A stretch of 64,000 bases of DNA from JBHJGP01 sp050331695. Lineage in GTDB: Bacteria > Pseudomonadota > Alphaproteobacteria > Geminicoccales > Geminicoccaceae. Below, piece by piece: positions 50,527 to 59,197 of the stretch (its first letter is position 1; each line of letters opens with the position of its first letter). A program made the position numbers and the translations under genes. Location of the stretch: contig JBHJGP010000001.1 in assembly GCA_050331695.1 (NCBI GenBank), positions 154,132 through 218,131 of the forward strand, given 5' to 3'. The notes beneath the pieces were generated by a model. It saw nothing but the letters and a program-made list of their open reading frames with translations, did no database searches and had not been told where the DNA came from.

Positions 50527-51551
50527 CCGATCTTGTCACCGGTGGCGCCGGCTTTATCGGCCATCATCTGGTGAAAACGCTGCTGGAGCAGAACCGACCG
50601 GTGCGGGTCTTCGACCTGGCCCAAAAACCTGAAACGGTCGGTCCAGCGGATTGGCATCAGGGCTCGGTGACCGACCCGGCGGCGGTGAGGCGCGCCATGA
50701 CCGGCGTAGCCCGTGTGTTTCACATCGCCGGTCTCGGCGATCTCTGGCGGCTGGACACCGAGGACTACCAAGCGGTCAATGTCGAAGGCACCAAGTTGAT
50801 CGCCGAAGAAGCGATGCGAGCCCGCGTGGATTGCTTCGTCCACACCTCGACATCGGCCCTGCTAGCCGGTGCCAAGTCCGGCGGAAGGGGTGAGGTGGCG
50901 GTCGCCGGCGCCTATACCCGGTCGAAATGCGAGGCAGAAGCCCATCTGCGACGGGCCCACCGCCGGGGGCTGCGGGTCGTCACCTTGCGTCCCTCCGCCG
51001 TCATTGGCCCCGGTCCTGGCCGGATGACAGCGCCGATGCGCATGCTCGATGATATCATTTCCGGATGCCTGCCGGCCTATCTCGATGCGCCCTTGAGCTT
51101 CGTCGATGTGCGCGACCTGGCCGAGGCCTATCTGGCAGCGGCCGATCGGGGGCAGAAGGGTGAAGCCTACGTCATCGGCCACGAGCAGGTCCGTCTGTCC
51201 GCGATCCTGTCGATTATTGCCAGCCACGATGTGACCGTTCCCCGCCGGCGCCTGCCCTACAGTCTCGCCTGGCCGACTGCCGTAACCGCCGAGCTCATGT
51301 CCCGGTACATAACGCACAAACCGCCGGTCGCTTCGATCGAAGGGGTCCGCCTTGCCGGAAGGCCCATGAGCCTGGCCAACCGGCCCGACCACCGATCTCT
51401 CGGTCTTTCCCTGAGGCCGCTCGAGCAAACGATCGGCCAGACGGTCGACTGGCTGCGCGAGAGACGCGGGTCGAGATCAGCGAAAGCGCCGGCAGCCCCT
51501 AGCCCAGCGGGGGTTGGACGACCTGATCATTGGGCGCGACCGAAACCCTAG
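50493..51551 (+). CDS. NAD-dependent epimerase/dehydratase (extended SDR), HpnA- or 3-beta-HSD-like
   Basis: A 352-residue extended SDR with the dinucleotide motif VTGGAGFIGHHLV (about 15-27) and the active site Ser (HTSTSALLAG) with Tyr-x3-Lys in YTRSKCEAE. The ASP/Arg-rich VVTLRPSAVIGPGPGRM is typical for sugar epimerases and sterol-type dehydrogenases. The start GTG lies 34 nt inside the preceding propeller gene. Similar epimerases are annotated as hopanoid-associated HpnA; given the adjacent hopanoid genes, that is possible. The C-terminal 30 residues are basic and proline-rich and may be an anchor or artefact. Confidence 0.75.
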   Translation: MSTSGVASTPVTDLVTGGAGFIGHHLVKTLLEQNRPVRVFDLAQKPETVGPADWHQGSVTDPAAVRRAMTGVARVFHIAGLGDLWRLDTEDYQAVNVEGTKLIAEEAMRARVDCFVHTSTSALLAGAKSGGRGEVAVAGAYTRSKCEAEAHLRRAHRRGLRVVTLRPSAVIGPGPGRMTAPMRMLDDIISGCLPAYLDAPLSFVDVRDLAEAYLAAADRGQKGEAYVIGHEQVRLSAILSIIASHDVTVPRRRLPYSLAWPTAVTAELMSRYITHKPPVASIEGVRLAGRPMSLANRPDHRSLGLSLRPLEQTIGQTVDWLRERRGSRSAKAPAAPSPAGVGRPDHWARPKP

Positions 51552-51591
51552 CCTCGTGCGTTCATATTTCGGCAGATGATGCGGGGGTTCG

Positions 51592-53442
51592 TTGGGGACA
51601 GCGTTAGGCATTGGTGGCCGGACGGGAGACGGAACCGGATCGCGTGCGGAAAAGCCGCGCTTCGCGGTGGCGTCCCTGTTTTCGATCGGTCTAGGCCTGA
51701 TCTTGTTGGTCTCGATCGGCAGCGTGCTTGCTATCTCGACGATCGGTGCCCGCAAGGCTCTGGTGGCCGGTCTCGCCGAAGATTTTGATCTCATCATCGG
51801 CACCATTGAGGAACGCGTCATCGAGCATATGTCTGCATCGGAGCGTCAGCTGGATTTTCTCAGCGACTTTCTGACGCGGTACAGCCACCTCGTCCACGAC
51901 AACGAACGACTGACCTTCGCGATGAAAGGTCTCCTCGCGCCCGCATCTCAAGTCTCGGCCCTGGCGTTCATCAGACCAGACGGTTCCTCTGTCCGGGTCG
52001 AGCGGGAAAATTTGCGTGTGTCCGTCGATGATCTGTTCGACCGGGGTGACCTTCAGGCCCTGGTTCGCAAGGCCGAGACCTGGGGCCCGGATTTCGCCCA
52101 CCGTAAATGGAGCGAGCCCTATCGCTCCGGCAGTCTCAACCGCTCGATCATCGTCCGCCGGCAACCGGTCTGGATCGATGGCGCGTTCGCCGGCCTGCTG
52201 CTCGCCTCCGTCGATCTTCTGCAATTGTCGCGTTTTGCGGCGAACGTCAGTGACAGTATTGGCCACACCGTTTTCATTTTGCACGGCCGAGATCATGTCA
52301 TCGCTCATCCGCTGTTGCTCGAGCGAACGGTACTCGCCCAGGGCAACCGGCCGACGGTCACGATCGAGGAATTGGGCGACGGGCAAATGCGGGAGATCTG
52401 GTCGCCCGACCGGCGTGAAGTGATTTCCCAGCCGCTGATGCGGCGGAGCGAGGGGCATTACCTGTTTCGCAACGGCGACTGGCAGGTGTTCGTCTACAGC
52501 GATCTCAAGGGCTATGGCGCGACCCCCTGGCTGGTCGGATTTTACTTCGATTCCTCGACCCGAGGCTCCGAGGTCTGGCGTTTTTGGCAGTTGTTCGCCG
52601 CCGGCAGCGGCCTTCTTCTGTTGTTCACGGCGTTCGGTGCATGGGTTGGCCGGCGCACCGCTCGCCCCTTGCGGCTCCTGACCGAGAACGCCGCCGCCAT
52701 TCAACGTCTGGATTTCGCCGCTGTAAGGCCGATGCGTGGCAGCCGGATCGTGGAATTCGACCGCGCCGCCAAAGCCATGGACGGAATGATCGCGGGCCTG
52801 CGCGTCTTCGAGCGCTATGTGCCCAAACGCTTGGTCGAGCGGATCGTTCGCGACGGCCAGCACGAGATCGTTGCCGATGTTCGCGAGATCACCATCCTGT
52901 TCATCGACATCGTCGGTTTTTTCCGAATGACTGAAAAGATGACCCCGAGGCAGACCGGTCTCTTGCTCAACGAACATTTCGGTCGGGTGGGCGCTGGCGT
53001 CGATCGCTATGAGGGAACGATCGATAAATATCTGGGAGACGGCCTTTTGGCCCTCTGGGGCGCGCCCGAAGACCAACCCGATCACGCGGCGCGGGCGTGT
53101 CTGGCAGCCGACGCGATCAGGCGGTCGATCCTGGAGGACAATGAGCGCCGCCGCGAGAGCGGACGGCCGCCGATCCGAGTTCGTATCGGGATCAATTCGG
53201 GTCGGGCGATCGTCGGTGATATCGGCGCTGCCAATCGCGTCAATTACACCGCGATCGGTGACGCCGTGAACATAGCCAGCAGGGTCCAAGAGGCGGCGCG
53301 CGGTTATGCCGAGGGCGACGTCACCATCCTCGCCACCGCCGGCACCGTCGAAGCCGCCGCTCGCCATCACCAGTGGCGCGATATCGGGCCGACGCAGCTG
53401 AGGGATCGGGACCGCCCGGTCCGACTGTTTGAGATGCTCTAG
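51592..53442 (+). CDS. Class III adenylate cyclase with CACHE and HAMP domains
   Basis: A 616-residue membrane sensor cyclase. TM1 is at about 25-48, a periplasmic CACHE-type sensing region spans about 60-330, TM2 follows at about 335-355, and a HAMP-like linker leads to the catalytic domain (about 430-610). Metal-binding Asp residues are in LFIDIVGF and GDGLLALWG, and TIDKYLGD contains the adenine-specifying Lys. The stretch NYTAIGDAVNIASRVQEAA has the Asn/Arg of the transition state. So it should make cAMP on binding a periplasmic ligand. The start is TTG 51592; it is not certain. Confidence 0.88.
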   Translation: MGTALGIGGRTGDGTGSRAEKPRFAVASLFSIGLGLILLVSIGSVLAISTIGARKALVAGLAEDFDLIIGTIEERVIEHMSASERQLDFLSDFLTRYSHLVHDNERLTFAMKGLLAPASQVSALAFIRPDGSSVRVERENLRVSVDDLFDRGDLQALVRKAETWGPDFAHRKWSEPYRSGSLNRSIIVRRQPVWIDGAFAGLLLASVDLLQLSRFAANVSDSIGHTVFILHGRDHVIAHPLLLERTVLAQGNRPTVTIEELGDGQMREIWSPDRREVISQPLMRRSEGHYLFRNGDWQVFVYSDLKGYGATPWLVGFYFDSSTRGSEVWRFWQLFAAGSGLLLLFTAFGAWVGRRTARPLRLLTENAAAIQRLDFAAVRPMRGSRIVEFDRAAKAMDGMIAGLRVFERYVPKRLVERIVRDGQHEIVADVREITILFIDIVGFFRMTEKMTPRQTGLLLNEHFGRVGAGVDRYEGTIDKYLGDGLLALWGAPEDQPDHAARACLAADAIRRSILEDNERRRESGRPPIRVRIGINSGRAIVGDIGAANRVNYTAIGDAVNIASRVQEAARGYAEGDVTILATAGTVEAAARHHQWRDIGPTQLRDRDRPVRLFEML

Positions 53443-53623
53443 TCGTCCAGTGATTGCGGAGGATCCGTTGACACCGTCGCACCATGGACAAAGTCATCTC
53501 GAGGCTTCAACCGTTCGTCTACACTCTAGCATCATTGGTGGAATCTTAATTGCCGACACAAGTGCTGAGGTCCAATCGCAGCCCGTTGCCTTAAATCGAA
53601 CCAGTCCTGGGAGGTAAGCCGTC

Positions 53624-54079
53624 ATGGCACGACTAACGGTCAATGGAAGCGTCGTCGAAATCGATGTCGATGGCAGCACACCGCTGCTTTGGGTGTTGCG
53701 CGAGCAGCTCGGTCTGACCGGCACCAAATATGGCTGTGGCATTGCCATGTGCGGCGCGTGCACGGTTCACATCGACGGTCAGGCGCAGCGCTCCTGCGTT
53801 TTGCCGGTCGACGCGGTCACCGAAGATCAGGAAATCACAACCATCGAGGGGCTGTCGGAAGACGGCAGCCACCCCGTGCAGCAGGCCTGGCTCGAACTTG
53901 ACGTGCCGCAGTGCGGCTATTGCCAGTCTGGGCAGATCATGGCCGCCGCCGATCTCGTCGACAATGTGCCCAATCCGACCGACGAGGACATCAACACCTA
54001 CATGACCAACATTTGTCGGTGCGGCACCTTCCCACGCATTCGCCGCGGTATCCATCGCGCCGTCGAACTGAAGGGTTGA
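53624..54079 (+). CDS. iorA: Molybdenum hydroxylase small subunit, 2 x [2Fe-2S] (IorA-like)
   Basis: A 151-residue protein that shuttles electrons from the molybdenum subunit. The plant-ferredoxin cluster uses Cys38, 43, 46 and 58 (GTKYGCGIAMCGACTVH, then SCVLP). The second cluster uses Cys97, 100, 131 and 133 (QCGYCQSGQ and CRCGT). No FAD-binding CoxM-type subunit follows, so this is the two-subunit isoquinoline-oxidoreductase-type enzyme that passes electrons to a cytochrome. It lies 11 nt before the large subunit. A GGGAGG stands just upstream of its ATG. Confidence 0.93.
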   Translation: MARLTVNGSVVEIDVDGSTPLLWVLREQLGLTGTKYGCGIAMCGACTVHIDGQAQRSCVLPVDAVTEDQEITTIEGLSEDGSHPVQQAWLELDVPQCGYCQSGQIMAAADLVDNVPNPTDEDINTYMTNICRCGTFPRIRRGIHRAVELKG

Positions 54080-54090
54080 GGGGGCCTGTC

Positions 54091-56265
54091 ATGACGTCAC
54101 TTCTGATGAACCGCCGCAAATTCGTGGTTGGCAGCGCGGCCGCCGGTGCCGGCTTTTCCCTCGGCTTCAATTTTCAGCCCTCGCTCGCCCAGGGCATCGG
54201 TGATGCTGCGGAGGTCAATGCGTGGGTCCTGATCGCGCCCGATAATCAGGTGACCATCCGCGTCGCGCGCTCCGAGATGGGTCAGGGAACGCTGACCGGT
54301 CTGGCCCAGCTGGTGGCCGAGGAACTGGAGTGCGATTGGTCGCTGGTAACCACCGAGTATCCGACGCCCGGCGAAAACCTGGCGCGAAACCGGGTTTGGG
54401 GCGATTATTCGACCGGCGGCAGCCGGGGCATTCGGGACAGCCATGTCTACGTTCGCGAGGGCGGGGCTGCCGCACGCATGATGCTCATCGAGGCGGCGGC
54501 CAACGCTTGGGGCGTTTCTCCAGAAGAGTGCGTTGCTGCTGAAAGTGTCATCACCCACGAGCCGAGCGGCAGGACCGCCACTTACGGTGCGGTCGCGGCC
54601 GATGCCGCCAAGCTGGTTCCGCCCTCGGAGATCACGCTGAAGGATCCCGCGGACTGGAAGCTCGCCGGCCAACCGCTGCCGCGTCTGGACACGGCCGAGA
54701 AGCTCACCGGCAAGCAATTGTACGCAGCGGATCTCAGCTTTCCCGGCATGTTGAACGCCGCGATCAAGCAGGCGCCGGTTTTCGGTGGCGCGCTTGCCTC
54801 GTTCGATGCCGCGGCGGTGGAGGACATGCCAGGTGTCCGCGCGGTGTTGCAGGTCGATGACACGGCCGTCGCAGTCGTCGCCGAGACTTGGTGGCAGGCC
54901 AAGACCGCCCTCGACGCGCTTCCGATCGAATGGGATAACGGGCCGAACGCCGAGGAAAACGACGAGACCATTGCCGCCTTCCTGAAAGAGGGCCTCGACG
55001 CCGAGGACGCTTTCGTCGGCAATCAGAATGGCGATGTGGAAGCGGGGTTGGCCGGTGCCGCCCAGACCATAGAGGCGGTCTACAGCTACCCCTTCCAGAA
55101 CCACGCGACCATGGAGCCGATGAACGCCACGGCCCTGTGGACGCCGGAGCGCTGCGAGGTTTGGTGTCCGACCCAAAACGGTGAAGCGGCGCTCGCGGCA
55201 GCTGCGGAAGCGGCCGAGCTGCCCCAGGAAAACTGCGACGTCTACAAATATCACCTGGGCGGCGGGTTCGGCCGGCGCGGCGCGTTTCACGACTATGTCC
55301 AGCAGGCCGTACGCATCGCCAGGCAGATGCCCGGCACCCACGTGAAGCTTCTATGGAGCCGGGAAGAGGACATGCAGCATGGCATGTATCACCCGATCAC
55401 CCAGGCGAAGCTGACCGGCGGGCTGGACGATGAAGGCAATCTGACGGCCCTCAAGATCCGGATTTCCGGCCAGTCGATCTTGGCGCAGGTTATGCCGGCC
55501 CGGCTCAACGAAGGCATGGATCCCGTCACATTCCAAGGCTTTCTCCCGGAGGGCGGGCACAGCATCAGCTACAGCGTGCCCAATCTCCTGATCGATCACG
55601 CCATGCGCAATCCGCACGTGCCGCCCGGTTTCTGGCGCGGTGTGAACATCAACCAGAACGCCATCTACATCGAATGTTTCATGGATGAGCTGGCCGAGGC
55701 CTCCGGCCAGGATGCGCTCGAATTCCGGCGCAAGCTGATGGCCAATCACCCGAAGAGCCTGGCCGTTCTCGAGGCGGTCGCCGAACGGGTCGGCTGGGAT
55801 ACGGCGCCGCCGGAGGGCGTCCATCGCGGGCTCGCCGTGTGCAAGGCGTTTGCCAGCTACATCGCGGCCTGCGCCGAGGTGTCGGTCAGCGAGGACGGCG
55901 AACTGACCATGCACCGCATCGTCGCCGCCACCGATCCGATCTATGCGGTCAATCCCCAGCAGATCGAGGCCCAGGTTGAGGGCTCTTTCGTTTACGGCCT
56001 CTCGGCTCTGCTCCACGGCGGCATCCAGATCGATCAGGGCCGGGTTGTGGATCAGAACTTCGACACGTTCGGATCCCTGCGGATGGCCGAGATGCCCGAG
56101 GTCGAGACGATCGTCATGCCGTCCGGCGGAGACGATGAGTGGGGTGGTGTCGGCGAGCCGACCATCGCCGTCGCGGCCCCAGCCGTGCTCAACGCGATCT
56201 ACCGGGCGACCGGCAAGCGTATCCGTCATGTGCCGTTGAAAAACCAAAGCCTGCGCGACGCATGA
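54091..56265 (+). CDS. iorB: Molybdenum hydroxylase large subunit (IorB-like, xanthine dehydrogenase family)
   Basis: A 724-residue periplasmic Moco enzyme. It has a Tat signal (MNRRKFVVGSAAAGAGFSLGF with twin Arg). The Moco-binding blocks are SEMGQGT, GGGFGRRGAFHDYVQQ, and the catalytic Glu (about 689) in GGVGEPTIAVAAP. It hydroxylates a heterocycle or oxidises an aldehyde; the substrate is unknown. ATG at 54091 has GAGGGGG upstream; the longer frame runs through the small subunit. Its stop overlaps the cytochrome gene by ATGA, suggesting that the cytochrome takes its electrons. Confidence 0.92.
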   Translation: MTSLLMNRRKFVVGSAAAGAGFSLGFNFQPSLAQGIGDAAEVNAWVLIAPDNQVTIRVARSEMGQGTLTGLAQLVAEELECDWSLVTTEYPTPGENLARNRVWGDYSTGGSRGIRDSHVYVREGGAAARMMLIEAAANAWGVSPEECVAAESVITHEPSGRTATYGAVAADAAKLVPPSEITLKDPADWKLAGQPLPRLDTAEKLTGKQLYAADLSFPGMLNAAIKQAPVFGGALASFDAAAVEDMPGVRAVLQVDDTAVAVVAETWWQAKTALDALPIEWDNGPNAEENDETIAAFLKEGLDAEDAFVGNQNGDVEAGLAGAAQTIEAVYSYPFQNHATMEPMNATALWTPERCEVWCPTQNGEAALAAAAEAAELPQENCDVYKYHLGGGFGRRGAFHDYVQQAVRIARQMPGTHVKLLWSREEDMQHGMYHPITQAKLTGGLDDEGNLTALKIRISGQSILAQVMPARLNEGMDPVTFQGFLPEGGHSISYSVPNLLIDHAMRNPHVPPGFWRGVNINQNAIYIECFMDELAEASGQDALEFRRKLMANHPKSLAVLEAVAERVGWDTAPPEGVHRGLAVCKAFASYIAACAEVSVSEDGELTMHRIVAATDPIYAVNPQQIEAQVEGSFVYGLSALLHGGIQIDQGRVVDQNFDTFGSLRMAEMPEVETIVMPSGGDDEWGGVGEPTIAVAAPAVLNAIYRATGKRIRHVPLKNQSLRDA

Positions 56266-56576
56266 GCGAAAAGACGGTGATATGGACCATTGTCCTGGGG
56301 GCAATGGTCCTTCTCCCGGCTTTGGCTGACCGGGCGAGCGGCGAGGAAGCGGATGTCGAACTCCTCGCCGCCGCCTGTTCCGGCTGTCATATAAGCGAGG
56401 GCCAGGCCCAGGCTCTGCCGCCGATCGCCGGCCGCGACGAGGAGGAATTGCGCTCACTCCTGCTCGGCTTTCGCGACGGCACGATCGAGGGCACAATTAT
56501 GAACCGGTTGGCAGCCGGATACACCGAGCCGGAACTCGCCAGCCTCGCCGCCTATTTCGCCGCTGAAACCAGGTGA
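56262..56576 (+). CDS. Small c-type cytochrome (FccA-like, partner of Moco enzyme or sulfide dehydrogenase)
   Basis: A 104-residue periplasmic class I cytochrome with signal peptide (about 1-24) and one haem motif CSGCH, then LPPIAGRDEEELRSLLLGF and TIMNRLAAGYTEPELASLAAYFA with a likely axial Met. The sequence pattern (IAG, YRDG-like and GTIMNRLA) fits the cytochrome subunit of flavocytochrome c sulfide dehydrogenase. ATGA overlap with iorB, then the flavoprotein gene 45 nt further on, so it may serve one or both. Monohaem only. Confidence 0.82.
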   Translation: MSEKTVIWTIVLGAMVLLPALADRASGEEADVELLAAACSGCHISEGQAQALPPIAGRDEEELRSLLLGFRDGTIEGTIMNRLAAGYTEPELASLAAYFAAETR

Positions 56577-56621
56577 GCGCCTAAATCGGCCGGCAGCGGG
56601 GCACTGAGGGAAGAAACGCCT

Positions 56622-57920
56622 ATGTCAGTGGACAGTCATCTCCGTCGTCGGCTCCACACCAGCCGCCGGCAGATTGTCGCCGGTGCCGGGGCCGCGGCGG
56701 CCAGCGCCGCGATGGCAAAGCCAAGCTTCGCTCAAGCCTCCGCCCGGGTCGTCGTCGTTGGCGGCGGCTTTGCCGGGACGACCGTAGCCCGTTTTCTTCG
56801 TCGCGAAGATCCGAGCATCGACGTCACCTTGGTGGAGCCAGGCGCGACTTACACCTCTTGTCCGTTTAGCAATCTGGTTCTTGGGGGCCTCCGGGAACTG
56901 GCCGATCAACGCTTTTCTTACGAAGCTGTCGCGGCCGCGGGCGTGTCGGTCGTCAAGGACAGGGCCAGCCAAATTGATCCCGACACCAGGACCGTTCAAA
57001 CCGATGGCGGCCAGACAATTGCTTATGACCGCCTGGTCCTGACGCCGGGCGTGGATCTGATCTTCGGTGGGCTCGAGGGCTATAGCCGGGACGCGGTCGA
57101 GACCATGCCCCATGCCTGGAAAGCGGGACCGCAGACCGCGCTGTTGCGCGATCAGCTGGAAGCCATGGACGATGGCGGAGTGGTGGTGATCGCGGCCCCC
57201 GCGAGCCCCTATCGATGTCCGCCCGGGCCCTACGAGCGGGCGAGCATGATCGCCCATTATCTGAAGCAGAACAAACCCCGATCGAAGGTGCTGATCCTCG
57301 ACGCCAAGGAGCGTTTTTCGAAGCAAGATCTGTTCGAGCAGGCCTGGGCTGAACATTACGGTGACATGGTCGAATGGGTTGGCGTCTCGCTCGGCGGTCA
57401 GGTGGTCGCCGTCGACCCCGGCACCCGCGAGGTGCACACCGACTTCGACACGGTTCAGGCGGACGTCGCCAACATCGTGCCGCCGCAGCGGGCCGCGGAA
57501 ATCGCCCAACTGGCCGGCGTTGCCGACGCCAGCGGCTGGTGTCCGATCGATCCGCTCACCTTCGCGTCCACGCTACAGCCGGACATCCACGTCCTGGGCG
57601 ATGCGGCGATCGCCAATGCCATGCCGAAGTCCGCGTTCTCGGCCAACTCCCAGGGCAAGGTCTGCGCTCGCCAGATCGCCCGGTCGCTCCGAGGCGAGCC
57701 GCCTGTCGAGACCGTCTTGCTCAATACCTGCTACAGCCTGGTCGCGCCTGATCACGGGATCTCGATCGCCGGCGTCTACCGGCCGGGCGAGGGCCAGATC
57801 GAGCCGATCGAGGGGGCTGGCGGGGTGAGTCCGCTGGACGCATCGCCGGAAGCGAGACGGCTCGAGGCGGTTTACGGCGAAGACTGGTTCAAGGCCATCA
57901 CCACCGAGGTTTTCGGTTGA
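56622..57920 (+). CDS. fccB: Sulfide dehydrogenase flavoprotein FccB (SoxF)
   Basis: A 432-residue periplasmic FAD protein that oxidises sulfide. It has a Tat-like leader (TSRRQIVAGAGAAAASAAMA) and the FAD dinucleotide motif VVVVGGGFAGTTVARF (43-58). Cys80 in YTSCPFSNLVLGG is the position for covalent FAD attachment. Cys199 (YRCPPGPYE) and Cys370 (NTCYSL) are the redox-active pair. The C-terminus fits FCSD. It starts 45 nt after the cytochrome gene, and its stop overlaps the soxX start (TTGA). Confidence 0.93.
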   Translation: MSVDSHLRRRLHTSRRQIVAGAGAAAASAAMAKPSFAQASARVVVVGGGFAGTTVARFLRREDPSIDVTLVEPGATYTSCPFSNLVLGGLRELADQRFSYEAVAAAGVSVVKDRASQIDPDTRTVQTDGGQTIAYDRLVLTPGVDLIFGGLEGYSRDAVETMPHAWKAGPQTALLRDQLEAMDDGGVVVIAAPASPYRCPPGPYERASMIAHYLKQNKPRSKVLILDAKERFSKQDLFEQAWAEHYGDMVEWVGVSLGGQVVAVDPGTREVHTDFDTVQADVANIVPPQRAAEIAQLAGVADASGWCPIDPLTFASTLQPDIHVLGDAAIANAMPKSAFSANSQGKVCARQIARSLRGEPPVETVLLNTCYSLVAPDHGISIAGVYRPGEGQIEPIEGAGGVSPLDASPEARRLEAVYGEDWFKAITTEVFG

Positions 57921-58381
57921 GTTTTGGCCGTTTGGGAGTGGTTGTTCTGGCGGCTGGTCTCGTCGTGTCCGGGTCAGCGGCCGGGGCGCCGGGAGATGTC
58001 GCAGAATACCAAATCGTCGACGGTGGTATCACGGCGCCGCTCACGGATCAGCCCGGCGATCCGGACGCGGGTAGGGAAGCGTTCATCGACCGGGACGGCG
58101 GCCATTGTCTGCTGTGCCATGCGGTCTCGTCTCTCGATGAGCCCTTCCAAGGCACCCTTGGCCCCGACCTATCCGATTTCGGCTCGCGCATGGACCTGGC
58201 CGAAACGCGGCTGAGACTGGTGGACGCCACTGAACTCAATCCCGAAACCGTGATGCCCGCCTATCACCGGACCCGCGGCCTCCGGCAGGTCCAGACCATG
58301 TTTCAGGGCAAACCGGTCTTGTCGGCCCAAGCGGTCGAAAACATTTTGTCTTATCTGACGACCTTGAAAACCGAGGACTGA
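57917..58381 (+). CDS. soxX: Sox cytochrome SoxX
   Basis: A 154-residue periplasmic monohaem subunit that with SoxA attaches thiosulfate to the SoxYZ carrier. It has a signal peptide (about 1-24), the haem site CLLCH (64-68) in GGHCLLCHAVSS, LGPDLSDFGSRMD and the likely axial Met in ETVMPAYHRTRGL. It starts at TTG inside the fccB stop. The GNCLLCHA-like pattern is typical for SoxX. The next gene starts 4 nt downstream, giving soxXYZA. Confidence 0.92.
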   Translation: MSFGRLGVVVLAAGLVVSGSAAGAPGDVAEYQIVDGGITAPLTDQPGDPDAGREAFIDRDGGHCLLCHAVSSLDEPFQGTLGPDLSDFGSRMDLAETRLRLVDATELNPETVMPAYHRTRGLRQVQTMFQGKPVLSAQAVENILSYLTTLKTED

Positions 58382-58385
58382 AGGC

Positions 58386-58865
58386 ATGGACGCGAGACGC
58401 ATTCAGGGCGGCGCCGGGACCGATCGGCGGGCGATCCTTCGTGGCGCTGCCGGCGTAGCGGTGACGCTGATACCGGCCGTGGCACTGGCGACACCGGAAG
58501 AGGTGGAGCAAGAGATCAGGGCCCTGTTCGGCGAGCGCGCGATCGAGGAGGGGCGCGTTGTGCTCGAGATCCCGCCTCTGGCCGAGAACGGCAATTCCGT
58601 TCCGCTAACGGTCTCGGTGCCGGACAGCCCGATGACCGCTGAGGATCATGTCCGCTCGATTTCCGTGTTCGCCGAGCACAATCCGCTGCCGGTGGTGGGG
58701 CGGTTTTTCATGGGCCCCCGGTCCGGCCAGGCCGAGATTTCGACCCGCATTCGGCTCGCCGATTCCCAGACCCTGCTAGCGGTGGCCGAAATGAGCGACG
58801 GCTCGCTCTTCAAGGCGACGGCAGAGACGATCGTCACGCTCGCCGCCTGCATAGATCTCAGTTGA
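58386..58865 (+). CDS. soxY: Sulfur carrier SoxY with non-standard C-terminus
   Basis: A 159-residue exported protein with a twin-Arg leader (TDRRAILRGAAGVAVTLIPA). SoxY-fold segments are ALFGERAIEEGRVVLEIPPL, ENGNSVPLTVSV, and FMGPRSGQAEISTRIRLADSQ. The protein ends TLAACIDLS: one Cys at 155 is kept near the end, but the usual GGCGG arm is replaced by AAC-IDLS. This might still carry an intermediate or be altered; it is an observation from the sequence. It is followed directly by soxZ. Confidence 0.9.
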   Translation: MDARRIQGGAGTDRRAILRGAAGVAVTLIPAVALATPEEVEQEIRALFGERAIEEGRVVLEIPPLAENGNSVPLTVSVPDSPMTAEDHVRSISVFAEHNPLPVVGRFFMGPRSGQAEISTRIRLADSQTLLAVAEMSDGSLFKATAETIVTLAACIDLS

Positions 58866-58876
58866 GGAGAGCGCCT

Positions 58877-59197
58877 GTGGCCTCCATTCGCATCGCCGTT
58901 CCCCGCACCGCCCAGTCGGGCGAGGTGGTCAAGATCAAGACCCTGATCCAACACCGCATGGAAAGCGGTTTCAGGCGGGACAGCCGGGGACAGGAGGTCC
59001 CTCGCGATATCCTGACCGACTTCGTCTGCCTCTATCACGGTGACGAGGTGTTTCGGGCGGCGTTTCACCCGGCGATCGCCGCGAACCCGTTCTTGAGTTT
59101 CTTCATCGTCGCCGACCAGAGCGGCGAGCTCGAATTCCGATGGACCGATCAGCATGGGCAGGTTTTTTCGGAGACCCGGACGATCGACGTCGCTTGA
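58877..59197 (+). CDS. soxZ: Sulfur carrier partner SoxZ
   Basis: A 106-residue cytoplasmic-looking (no signal) partner that is exported with SoxY. Motifs include KIKTLIQHRMESGFRRDSRG, the DFVCLYHGDEVFRAAFHPAI block and a final GELEFRWTDQHGQVFSETRT. GTG at 58877 is preferred because GAGGAGAG lies upstream; the earlier TTG at 58862 is inside that site. Its stop TGA overlaps the SoxA ATG by one base. Confidence 0.92.
   Translation: MASIRIAVPRTAQSGEVVKIKTLIQHRMESGFRRDSRGQEVPRDILTDFVCLYHGDEVFRAAFHPAIAANPFLSFFIVADQSGELEFRWTDQHGQVFSETRTIDVA

Noticed and set aside
53464..53500. TTGACA at 53468 as a -35 element for iorA
   Set aside because: No -10-like sequence is found at a suitable distance.
53911..54090. 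Upstream extension of iorB
   Set aside because: It overlaps the iron-sulfur subunit out of frame; the ATG at 54091 has its own ribosome binding site and a Tat signal.
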